DNA from: Methylibium petroleiphilum PM1
GTDB taxonomy: Bacteria > Pseudomonadota > Gammaproteobacteria > Burkholderiales > Burkholderiaceae_C
Assembly (NCBI RefSeq): GCF_000015725.1
Contig: NC_008825.1
Location: 744,001-808,000, forward strand
Length of the DNA stretch: 64,000 bases
Reading direction: 5' to 3'
In this document: positions 34,062 to 41,631 of the stretch, in pieces
Numbering within the stretch: position 1 is the first letter of the stretch
Layout: each line of letters starts with the position of its first letter
Position numbers and translations under genes: made by a program
Notes under the pieces: generated by a model
Databases searched by the model: none
What the model was told of the DNA's origin: nothing
What the model saw: only the letters and a program-made list of their open reading frames with translations

Positions 34062-35840
34062 TCAGAACGATTCCCAGTCGTCGGTGCCGCTGCGGGCCGC
34101 TGCCGCCTCGGCGGTCGTGGACGAGGGCGCCTTGGCCTGGAAGGCCGGGCGCACCACGTTGGTCGCGCGGTTGGGGCTGCGCCGCTCGATCATCGGCGCC
34201 GCGGCGGCCTTGGGCGGCTTGGCCGGGGTCGGAGCCGGCAGCGCGAGCGGTGCGCGGCTCGACGAGCCCTGCGCCGCGGTCGACGCGGCGGCGTCGTGCG
34301 CCAGCTTGAACACCGCCACGGCCTGCACCAGCTGCTGGGCCTGGGCCTTCAGGCTCTCGGCGGCGGCGGCGCTTTCTTCCACCAGCGCGGCGTTCTGCTG
34401 CGTGGCCTGGTCCATCTGCGTGACGGCCTCGCCCACCTGCGCCACGCCGGCGCTCTGTTCCCGGCTGGCCGAGCTGATCTCGCCCATGATGTCGGTCACG
34501 CGGCGGATCGACGAGACCACCTCGCTCATCGTCACGCCGGCCTGGTCGACCAGCGCGCTGCCTTGTTCCACGCGCTGCACGCTGGCGTTGATCAGGCCCT
34601 TGATCTCCTTGGCGGCATCGGCGCTGCGCTGCGCCAGGTTGCGCACCTCGCTGGCCACCACCGCGAAACCGCGGCCCTGCTCGCCGGCGCGTGCCGCTTC
34701 CACCGCGGCGTTCAGCGCCAGGATGTTGGTCTGGAACGCGATGCTGTCGATCACGCCGATGATGTCGGCGATCTTCTTCGAGCTGTCGTTGATGCCCTTC
34801 ATGGTGTCGACCACCTGGCCGACCACGTCGCCGCCCTTGACCGCCACGGTCGACGCGCCCAGCGCGAGCTGGTTGCCCTGCTGGGCGTTGTCGGCGTTCT
34901 GCTTCACGGTGCTCGACAGCTCCTCCATCGAGGCCGCGGTCTCTTCCAGCGCGCTGGCCTGTTCCTCGGTGCGGCTGGAGAGGTCGTTGTTGCCCTGGGC
35001 GATCTGCGCCGAGGCGGTGGCCACGCCTTCGGCGTTGCGGCGCACCTCGCTCACGATCGCCGCGAGGCGGGTCTTCATGTCGTGCAGCGCGGCCAGCAGC
35101 AGGCCGGTCTCGTTCTTGCCGTTGGCGGCGAACTCCATCGCCAGGTCGCCACCGGCGACGGCGCGCGCGATCGCCGCCGCCTCGGCCAGCGGCCGGGTCG
35201 TGCTGCGGATGATCCACAGCGCCATCAGGCCGGCGACCACGAAGGCGGCGGCCAGCAGCGCCGCCACGCTGGAGATCGTGCTGGAGACGGCCGCGCTCAC
35301 CTCGTCGGCCGAGGCCGTCATCAGGTTCTCCTGGAGCTGGATCAGCTCGTCGAGGCGGGCCATGTAGGCGACCTGCTTGGGCGTCACCTCGCGCACCAGC
35401 ACGAGCTTGGCCTCGTCCATCTGGCCGGCGCGCAGCAGCTCCAGCACCTTGTCGCGCGGGCCGCGGTAGTCGGCGCGCGCGGCCATCAGCTTGTCGAGCG
35501 CCGCCTTGCCCTGCGCGCTGGTGATGCTGCGCTGGAGCGTGTCGATGTTCGCGTTGGTGCGCTTGCTGCTGTTGGCGATCACGTCGAACTGGGCCTGCAC
35601 GTCAGCCGGCTCGCTCACCACGAACAGGTTGCGGATCGCCAGCGAGACCTCGTTGTTCACCGTGCGGATGTCACCGGCGGTCTGGATCTTCGGGTAGCGG
35701 TCGTCCATCACGTCGGCGAACTTGCCCTGGATGGCCGTCACCTTGATGATGGCCAGTGCGCCCAGCAGGCTCATCAGCACGGCCATCGCCGCAAAGCCCA
35801 GCATCAGCCGGGTCGAGATCTTCATGTCGCTCAGTTTCAT
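34062..35840 (-). CDS. Methyl-accepting chemotaxis protein
   Basis: Chemoreceptor of 592 residues. A first membrane segment is at about 10-32, and a helical periplasmic ligand domain (34-190, four-helix type) follows. The second membrane segment is near 191-212, then a HAMP domain ([21 protein letters not shown]). The cytoplasmic coiled coil has the invariant hairpin tip around [38 protein letters not shown]. The extreme C terminus DWESF resembles the NWETF pentapeptide that tethers CheR/CheB, after a 60-residue flexible Ala/Pro linker. No chemotaxis operon is present nearby. The ATG at 35840 gives the usual MKLSDMKI-type start. Confidence 0.94.
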   Translation of the reverse strand: MKLSDMKISTRLMLGFAAMAVLMSLLGALAIIKVTAIQGKFADVMDDRYPKIQTAGDIRTVNNEVSLAIRNLFVVSEPADVQAQFDVIANSSKRTNANIDTLQRSITSAQGKAALDKLMAARADYRGPRDKVLELLRAGQMDEAKLVLVREVTPKQVAYMARLDELIQLQENLMTASADEVSAAVSSTISSVAALLAAAFVVAGLMALWIIRSTTRPLAEAAAIARAVAGGDLAMEFAANGKNETGLLLAALHDMKTRLAAIVSEVRRNAEGVATASAQIAQGNNDLSSRTEEQASALEETAASMEELSSTVKQNADNAQQGNQLALGASTVAVKGGDVVGQVVDTMKGINDSSKKIADIIGVIDSIAFQTNILALNAAVEAARAGEQGRGFAVVASEVRNLAQRSADAAKEIKGLINASVQRVEQGSALVDQAGVTMSEVVSSIRRVTDIMGEISSASREQSAGVAQVGEAVTQMDQATQQNAALVEESAAAAESLKAQAQQLVQAVAVFKLAHDAAASTAAQGSSSRAPLALPAPTPAKPPKAAAAPMIERRSPNRATNVVRPAFQAKAPSSTTAEAAAARSGTDDWESF

Positions 35841-36009
35841 GTCGTGTGATCGATGATGTCGATGGCAGGGGGTGCCGGATAGGCGCTCGTGGACCGGACG
35901 GGCGCAACCCGCCTGTGTTCCACGACCCTGCGATGGTGCCGGCGACTCGGCACCTCGGCTCCGTCGATAAGGCCGGCGAAACCCGGCCTGTTCGCGCCGT
36001 CCGTGCCGC

Positions 36010-36372
36010 TCAGGCGGTGCCGGCGGGCGCCGGTGCCGGCTTCGGCAGCGCCAGCTTCAGCAGCAGGCTCAGCAGGCCGGCGATGCCCAGCAAGGCCGCG
36101 CAGCCCAGCCCCCACACCGTCCACACGATCCACGGCGCGGCGCTGCCCACCCAGGCCAGCGCGGCCTGCGTCAGGCCGATGCCCAGGCGCAGCAGGTCCT
36201 GCCAGCCCGGCAGCCACGTGGCGAGCCAGTCGCCCCAGGGCAGGTGCGCAACCGCCGTGTTCACGTCGTTCAGCCAGGCCGGGTCGAGGGTCAGCAGCGT
36301 GTGCAGCCCCCACGCGCACAGCGACCACAGGGCGATGCCGAAGGCGGTGAAGAGCCAGAGGGCGAGCTGCAT
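36010..36372 (-). CDS. Small membrane protein of unknown function
   Basis: Protein of 120 residues with three hydrophobic segments (about 3-25, 52-74, 80-105) separated by short tryptophan-rich loops such as [23 protein letters not shown] do not recognise a family. The C terminus is a Pro/Ala tail. It lies 74 bp downstream of the MocR regulator gene in the same direction, and could share its transcript. Codon bias in third positions is strongly GC-rich, as expected for a real gene in this genome. Confidence 0.65.
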   Translation of the reverse strand: MQLALWLFTAFGIALWSLCAWGLHTLLTLDPAWLNDVNTAVAHLPWGDWLATWLPGWQDLLRLGIGLTQAALAWVGSAAPWIVWTVWGLGCAALLGIAGLLSLLLKLALPKPAPAPAGTA

Positions 36373-36446
36373 GGTGCGACGGCGGGGAGTGGGGGAGCTG
36401 CTTCGAGCGGCCGGACGGGCCGGGGTTCCGGCGCCGTGCGTGCGCT

Positions 36447-37877
36447 TCAGGCGACGCGGCCCGCGGCGGCCAGTTCGCCGGCCAGCCGGCCCACCGTCTG
36501 CAGGGCGGATTCGAAGCGCGGGTCGTCCGGGTGGCCGTGGTTCAGGCGCACGTGGTGGCGGAATCGCCGGTCGGTCGAGAACAGCTGGCCCGGCGCGAGG
36601 CTGATGCGCTGCGCCAGCGCCAGCCGGTGCAGCGCCAGCGCGTCCACGCTCGCCGGCAGCTCGATCCACAGGAAGTAGCCGCCCTCGGGCCGCGCCACGC
36701 GCGTGCCGGCGGGGAAATGGCGGGCGATGGTGCGCAGGGCCAGCGTCTGCTGGCGCGCCAGCGCGGGGCGCAGCCGGCGCAGATGGCGGTCGTAGCCGCC
36801 GCGGTCGAGGTACTCCGACAGCGCCAGCTGCGACGGCACCGCCGCCGACAGCGTGGTCATCAGCTTGCGCCGCTCGATCGCCTGCGCGTGCCGGCCGGCC
36901 GCCACCCAGCCCACGCGGTAGCCCGGCGCCAGGCTCTTGGAGAACGAGGCGCAGTGCAGCACGCCGCCCGCACGGTCCCAGGCCTTGGCCGGCGGCGGGC
37001 GGCGCGTGCCGTGGTGCAGCTCGCCGTACACGTCGTCCTCGATCAGCGGCACGCCGTGCGCGGCCAGCAGCTCCACCAGCGCCTGCTTGTTCGCGTCGGG
37101 CATCAGGCTGCCCAGCGGGTTCTGGAAATTGGGCATCAGCCAGCAGGCCTTCACCGTGTGGCGCTCCAGCGCCTGCGCCAGCGCCGCGAGGTCGATGCCG
37201 GTGCGCGGGTGGGTCGCCACCTCCAGCGCCTTCAGGTGCTGCTGCTCCAGCGCCTGCAGCGCGGCATAGAAGGTGGGCGACTCCACGATCACCGTGTCGC
37301 CCGGCCGCGTGAGCGCCTGCAGGCTGAGGTTCAGCGCCTCCAGCGCGCCGTTGGTGATGACGATCTCCTCGGCGCTCACCTCCAGGCCGTCGAGCCGGTA
37401 GCGCAGCGCGATCTGCTCGCGCAGCCGGGCGCTGCCCGGCGTCAGGTCTTCCACCGTGCGCCAGGGGTCCAGGCGCTTCAGCCCGGCCGCCAGCCCGCGC
37501 GCCAGCTGCGCCATCGGGAACAGCTGCGGGCTCGGGAAGGCCGAGCCCAGCGGCACCACGTCGCGGTCCTTCACCGAGCCCAGCACCTCGAACACCAGCT
37601 CGCTGACCTCCACGCCGCTGGAGCGCCGCCGCGGCCGCGACAGCCGCGGCTCGGCCGGCGCCGGCAGCGCGCGCGCCGCCACGTAGTAGCCCGAGCGGGG
37701 CCGTGCCTCGGCCAGCCCGCGCGACTCCAGCAGGTAGTAGGCCTGGAACACCGTGGCCGGGCTGATGCCGCGGTGCGCGCTGGCCTGGCGCACCGACGGC
37801 AGGCGGTCGCCGGGCTGCAGCGCGCGGTCGGCGATCAGCCGCGCGATCTCGTCGGCATAGCGTTCGTAGCGTTTCAT
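36447..37877 (-). CDS. MocR-type GntR regulator with aminotransferase domain
   Basis: Protein of 476 residues with a GntR winged helix (YADEIARLIADRALQPGDRLPSVRQASAHRGISPATVFQAYYLLESRGL, residues 5-57) fused to a class I aminotransferase-like domain (about 110-470). The PLP site is recognisable: ITNGALEALNLSLQAL, LIEDDVYGELHHG with the cofactor-binding Asp and Tyr, and CASFSKSLAPGYRVGWV with the Schiff-base lysine. Such MocR proteins sense PLP-linked amino compounds and control metabolism genes. It is divergent from the DUF2970/cytochrome genes, with direct repeats in between that could be its site. Confidence 0.92.
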   Translation of the reverse strand: MKRYERYADEIARLIADRALQPGDRLPSVRQASAHRGISPATVFQAYYLLESRGLAEARPRSGYYVAARALPAPAEPRLSRPRRRSSGVEVSELVFEVLGSVKDRDVVPLGSAFPSPQLFPMAQLARGLAAGLKRLDPWRTVEDLTPGSARLREQIALRYRLDGLEVSAEEIVITNGALEALNLSLQALTRPGDTVIVESPTFYAALQALEQQHLKALEVATHPRTGIDLAALAQALERHTVKACWLMPNFQNPLGSLMPDANKQALVELLAAHGVPLIEDDVYGELHHGTRRPPPAKAWDRAGGVLHCASFSKSLAPGYRVGWVAAGRHAQAIERRKLMTTLSAAVPSQLALSEYLDRGGYDRHLRRLRPALARQQTLALRTIARHFPAGTRVARPEGGYFLWIELPASVDALALHRLALAQRISLAPGQLFSTDRRFRHHVRLNHGHPDDPRFESALQTVGRLAGELAAAGRVA

Positions 37878-37905
37878 CGGGCGCGGAGGGCTGTGGCCCG
37901 ACTGT

Positions 37906-37950
37906 ACTGATCAGAAAGCAAGGAATTTCAAGAAAGCCGGCAAACTGATC
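37906..37950. promoter_or_regulatory. Direct repeats, candidate MocR binding site
   Basis: The heptamer ACTGATC occurs at 37906-37912 and again at 37944-37950, 38 bp apart on the same strand, within the space between the MocR gene and the DUF2970 gene. MocR regulators such as PdxR bind directly repeated half-sites, so these are a plausible operator for autoregulation or for the divergent genes. Confidence 0.4.
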
Positions 37951-38030
37951 TGGTTTTTTTGCGTCGATCTGAGCCTTCAAAACCCGCGGTGACTGGCGCA
38001 CAGTGCCGTCATGTCTGCCGGAGTCCGACC

Positions 38031-38219
38031 ATGAATTCGCTGCGCTATGTCCAGATCGTGCTGTGGAGCTTCTTCGGGGTGCGCAAGCGCGCCGACCACG
38101 CCATCGACCTGCAGCGCGCCCGGCCGGTGCCGCTGCTGCTGGTGGCGGTAGGCCTGGCCGCGCTGTTCGTCGTGGGCCTGGTGTCGCTGGCCGGGCTGGC
38201 GGTGCGCTCGCTGAGCTGA
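38031..38219 (+). CDS. DUF2970-domain small membrane protein
   Basis: Protein of 62 residues with the DUF2970 opening YVQIVLWSFFGVRKRADHA followed by one hydrophobic helix (about residues 36-60). The family is common in proteobacteria and often sits beside respiratory genes; its function is unknown. The ATG at 38031 has GGAG eight bases upstream, and the gene is 12 bp before the first cytochrome gene, so the three genes are probably one operon. Confidence 0.82.
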   Translation: MNSLRYVQIVLWSFFGVRKRADHAIDLQRARPVPLLLVAVGLAALFVVGLVSLAGLAVRSLS

Positions 38220-38231
38220 AGGGGGCTGACC

Positions 38232-38954
38232 GTGAACGGCCGCTGGCGCCATGCGCTCGCCGCGCTGCTGGTGGGCCTGGGCCTCGCATCGGCCGCCGCG
38301 GCACAGGGCACGCCGGCGCCGCACTGGCCGCCGGAAGACACACTCGCGCAAAGGGTCCTGGCCTGCACCACCTGCCACGGCAAGGAAGGCCAGGCCACCA
38401 ATTTCGGCTACTTCCCGCGCATCGCCGGCAAGCCCGCCGGCTACCTGCACCACCAGCTGCTCGCGTTCCGCGACGGGCGGCGCCACTACCCGCTGATGAG
38501 CGCACTGGTCGAGACCCTGTCCGACGACTACCTGCGCGAGATGGCCGAGTACTTCGCCGCGCTCGACCTGCCCTACCCGCCGCCGCAGACGCGCGACGCG
38601 CCGGCCGCGCTGCTGGAGCGCGGCCGCGTGCTGGTGCGCGAGGGCGATGCGGCGCGCCAGCTGCCGGCCTGCACGCAATGCCACGGCGAGGCGATGCTCG
38701 GCGTGCAGCCGGCCATCCCCGGCCTGCTGGGCCTGCCGCGTGACTACCTGAACAGCCAACTCGGCCAGTGGCGCTCGGGCCAGCGCCACGCGCTCGCACC
38801 CGACTGCATGGCCGACATCGCCCGCCAGCTGGCGCCGGAGGACATCGCGGCGCTGTCGGCCTGGCTGTCGTCGCAACCGGTGCCGGCCGGCGGCAAGCCC
38901 GCCGCCGCGCTGCCGGCGAAGCTGCCGCGGCCCTGCAGCGGCGTGTCGCCATGA
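38232..38954 (+). CDS. Di-heme cytochrome c (c4-like)
   Basis: Exported cytochrome of 240 residues with a signal peptide (about 1-25, ending AAAQ) and two haem c sites, CTTCH in VLACTTCHGKEG and CTQCH in PACTQCHGEAM. Each half carries the cytochrome c4-type follow-on (FPRIAGKPAGYLHHQLLAFRDGRRHY; IPGLLGLPRDYLNSQLGQWRSGQRH). Met residues for axial ligation are present in both halves. It would carry electrons in the periplasm. The start is the GTG at 38232 with AGGGGG-like spacing upstream. It is followed after 10 bp by the tri-haem cytochrome gene. Confidence 0.88.
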   Translation: MNGRWRHALAALLVGLGLASAAAAQGTPAPHWPPEDTLAQRVLACTTCHGKEGQATNFGYFPRIAGKPAGYLHHQLLAFRDGRRHYPLMSALVETLSDDYLREMAEYFAALDLPYPPPQTRDAPAALLERGRVLVREGDAARQLPACTQCHGEAMLGVQPAIPGLLGLPRDYLNSQLGQWRSGQRHALAPDCMADIARQLAPEDIAALSAWLSSQPVPAGGKPAAALPAKLPRPCSGVSP

Positions 38955-38964
38955 GGGCCGCGGC

Positions 38965-40281
38965 ATGACGAAGCATCCGCGCGGTCCCAGGCTGGCGCTG
39001 TGGGCGGCGCTCGGCCTCGTGCTGATCGTCGCCGCGCTGTGGGCTGCGGTGTGGGCGCTCAACGTGCGCGGCGAGTCGCCGATGCCGGCCGGTGACGCGG
39101 CGCCGTTCGTGGCGACGCCGCAGCAGGTGGAGCGCGGCGCCTACCTGGCGCGCGCCGGCAACTGCGCCGGCTGCCACACCGCGCGCGGCGGGGCCGCCTA
39201 CGCCGGCGGCCTGGCGATCGAAACGCCGTTCGGCACCGTGTTCTCGTCCAACCTCACACCGGACCCCGCCACCGGCCTGGGCCGCTGGAGCGCCGCGCAC
39301 TTCTGGCGCGCCATGCACCACGGCCGCTCGATGGACGGCCGCCTGCTCTACCCGGCCTTTCCGTACACCGACTACACCCTCGTCACGCGCGAGGACAGCG
39401 ACGCGCTGTTCGCCTACCTGCGCAGCCTGCCGCCGGTGGCGCAGGCGCGGCCGGCGCACGCGCTGCGTTTCCCGTACGACACCCAGGCCGCGCTGGCGGT
39501 GTGGCGTGCGCTGTACTTCGAGCCGGCGCGCTTCGAGCCCGAGGCCGACCGCCCGGCCGACTGGAATCGCGGCGCCTACCTGGTGCGCGGCCTGGGCCAT
39601 TGCAGCGCCTGCCACACCCAGCGCAATGCGCTGGGTGCCAGCGATCTGGGGCTGCCGCTCGGCGGCGGGCTGATCCCGGTGCAGAACTGGTACGCGCCCT
39701 CGCTGCGGTCGGCCGACGAAGCCGGCGTGGCCGAGTGGTCGACGCAGGACGTGGTGGACCTGCTGAAGACCGGCCGCTCGGCCCGCGGCTCGGCCATGGG
39801 GCCAATGGCCGAAGTGGTGGCCCGCAGCACCCAGCACCTGAACGACGCCGACCTGAACGCGATGGCGGTCTACCTGCAGTCGCTGCCGCAGCACGGCGCG
39901 CGCCGTCCGCGCGCGGCGCAAGCTGACGTGGCCGCGGCAGGGCCAGCCGACTCGCGCGGTGCAAAGCTCTACGAGCAGCACTGCGCGCAATGCCACGGCC
40001 CGGCCGGCGAGGGCGCCGCGGGCCTCTACCCGCCGCTGGCCGGCAACCGCGCGGTGAGCATGGACTCGGCCGCCAACCTGATCCGCATCGTGCAGGGCGG
40101 CGGCTACCTGCCGGCCACCGCCGGCAACCCGCGCCCCTTCGGCATGCCGCCGTTCGCCCACGTGCTGGACGAGGCCGACACCGCCGCGGTGCTGAGCTAC
40201 GTGCGCGGTGCCTGGGGCAACGACGCGGCGCCGGTCACGCCGCTGGAAGTGCTGAGGCTGAGGCCGGGGGCGCTGCGGTGA
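38965..40281 (+). CDS. Tri-heme cytochrome c, dehydrogenase-subunit type
   Basis: Membrane-anchored cytochrome of 438 residues with an N-terminal hydrophobic segment (about 9-32) and three haem c sites: CAGCH, CSACH and CAQCH. The order and spacing match the cytochrome c subunit of alcohol, gluconate or sorbitol dehydrogenases, including RGAYLARAGNCAGCHTARGG, FSSNLTPDPATGLGRWSAAHFWRAMHHG and LPLGGGLIPVQNWYAP. No flavin or quinoprotein dehydrogenase is encoded next to it, so its electron donor is unknown; together with the upstream di-haem protein it could form a small electron path to oxidase. Confidence 0.9.
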   Translation: MTKHPRGPRLALWAALGLVLIVAALWAAVWALNVRGESPMPAGDAAPFVATPQQVERGAYLARAGNCAGCHTARGGAAYAGGLAIETPFGTVFSSNLTPDPATGLGRWSAAHFWRAMHHGRSMDGRLLYPAFPYTDYTLVTREDSDALFAYLRSLPPVAQARPAHALRFPYDTQAALAVWRALYFEPARFEPEADRPADWNRGAYLVRGLGHCSACHTQRNALGASDLGLPLGGGLIPVQNWYAPSLRSADEAGVAEWSTQDVVDLLKTGRSARGSAMGPMAEVVARSTQHLNDADLNAMAVYLQSLPQHGARRPRAAQADVAAAGPADSRGAKLYEQHCAQCHGPAGEGAAGLYPPLAGNRAVSMDSAANLIRIVQGGGYLPATAGNPRPFGMPPFAHVLDEADTAAVLSYVRGAWGNDAAPVTPLEVLRLRPGALR

Positions 40282-40297
40282 GGTGAGGGCGGCGGGG

Positions 40298-41176
40298 TCA
40301 AGCCGCCAGCGCCTCCGCCAGCGGCTGCGCGCCCGCCCCGAAGGCATAGGCATCCATCGCCAGGCAGCCGTAGGTCACCGCGTCGTGCAGCCGCAGCCCG
40401 GGCGCCGCCAGCCCGCCGGCCCCGGCGGCGATGTAGAACGGCAGCCAGTGCTCGTCGGTCGGGTGCATCAGCGCCGCGTGCGGCGCCTGCGTGCGGTAGG
40501 CCAGCAGCGCGTCGCGGTCGCGCGCGGCGCTGCGGCCGGCCACCCAGTCGCGGAAGGCCCGGCTCTCGGCCATTTCTTCGCCGTCCTCGGCGCCGAGCGC
40601 GTCGACCCGGCGCCGGCCGAACACCAGCTGCAGGTTGTGCGTGAGGCTGCCGCTGCCCAGCACCAGCACGCCCTCGGCCAGCAGCGGCGCCAGCGCCTCG
40701 CCCAACGCCCACTGCGCCGCGGGCGGCTGATGCGGCGCCAGCGCCACCGGCAGCACCGGCACGTCGGCGTCGGGCCACGCGAAGCGCAGCACCGCCCAGA
40801 TGCCGTGGTCCAGCCCCGCCTCGTCGCTGGGGTGCGCGGCGATGCCGGCCGCGGCCAGCAGCGCACTCACGCGCGTGGCCAGCGTCGGCGCGCCGGGCGG
40901 GCCGTACTGCAGCTCGTACAGCGCGGGCGGAAAGCCGCCGAAGTCGTGCACCGCGTGGTGCTGGGCGCTGCCCAGCACCAGCGGCAGGCGCGCGGCGGTG
41001 TGCGGCGACACCACCACGATGGCCTTGGGCCGGCCGAAGCGCGTGTCGATGGTCTGGCCCAGGCGCCGGAAGAACGGCCCGGTGCGGCCCGGCTCCAGCG
41101 CCAGCATCGGCGAGCCGTGCGAGACGAACAGGGCGGGCAGGGGAGTGGCAGGTGCGGTGGTGCTCATGCCTGCCAT
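40298..41176 (-). CDS. ygiD: DODA-type extradiol dioxygenase (YgiD/LigB superfamily)
   Basis: Protein of 292 residues in the class III extradiol ring-cleavage superfamily, closest to 4,5-DOPA dioxygenase YgiD. Metal-ligand blocks are LFVSHGSPMLAL (first His), IVVVSPHTA (second His), and SGSLTHNLQ (third His). The substrate region has DHGIWAVLRFAWPDADVPVLPVAL and HPTDEHWLPFYIAAGA. It has no signal peptide. Two in-frame ATGs (41176 and 41167) are possible. The 3' end is 16 bp from the convergent cytochrome gene. Aromatic substrate in vivo is unknown. Confidence 0.88.
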   Translation of the reverse strand: MAGMSTTAPATPLPALFVSHGSPMLALEPGRTGPFFRRLGQTIDTRFGRPKAIVVVSPHTAARLPLVLGSAQHHAVHDFGGFPPALYELQYGPPGAPTLATRVSALLAAAGIAAHPSDEAGLDHGIWAVLRFAWPDADVPVLPVALAPHQPPAAQWALGEALAPLLAEGVLVLGSGSLTHNLQLVFGRRRVDALGAEDGEEMAESRAFRDWVAGRSAARDRDALLAYRTQAPHAALMHPTDEHWLPFYIAAGAGGLAAPGLRLHDAVTYGCLAMDAYAFGAGAQPLAEALAA

Positions 41177-41631
41177 TGCATCACCGCCGCGGCGGGGCGG
41201 GGTTCAGCGGGTTTGCATGCAGCGTTCGGTGGGGGTGAGGGAGGGCGAACGACCGCGGCGGCGGTTACCGGTCGTTCGGTCTTGGTCAACCCGGACGTAC
41301 GACTGCTTCACGGTTGGGGTCGCGCACTCGGCGTGCGGAGAGGCCAGCAGTTCGATGAACGACCGGATGGGTTCAACGCGGAGTGGCGCTTCCGACCCAT
41401 CAGCGACATCCATGGCCTCGAATCCGTCACCCTGAAGCCGCCGTTCAGCAACTGCATCAGGCAGGGTGCTGACATCACCGGCCACCGAGCTCGTTGAGGG
41501 CGGCCAGCCGCAAACTCTCAGCCGCTGCCAGCGGCTTTTGACGACAATGATGGCCGTTGACGCTCGCCGTCATTGTCCGATGTCGACGTGGTTCTCGGCA
41601 CCCGCTTGCCGTGCCGTGTTGGAAAGCGCCG
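41177..41631. other. Non-coding stretch with a palindrome and an orphan terminator-like hairpin
   Basis: No gene is supported in these 455 bp. It contains a perfect 10-bp inverted repeat, CGAACGACCG / CGGTCGTTCG (41246-41255 and 41269-41278, 13-base spacer). A hairpin at 41520-41536, AGCCGCT-GCC-AGCGGCT, is followed by TTT on the plus strand and looks like an intrinsic terminator, although no plus-strand gene precedes it. The promoter of the hydrolase at 41632 must lie in the last part. Confidence 0.5.

Noticed and set aside
36372-40353. 4.3-kb open frame on the minus strand spanning several genes
   Set aside because: It has Arg/Pro/Ala-rich composition and crosses the MocR, DUF2970 and cytochrome genes; only its last 120 codons (36010-36372) look like a real protein.
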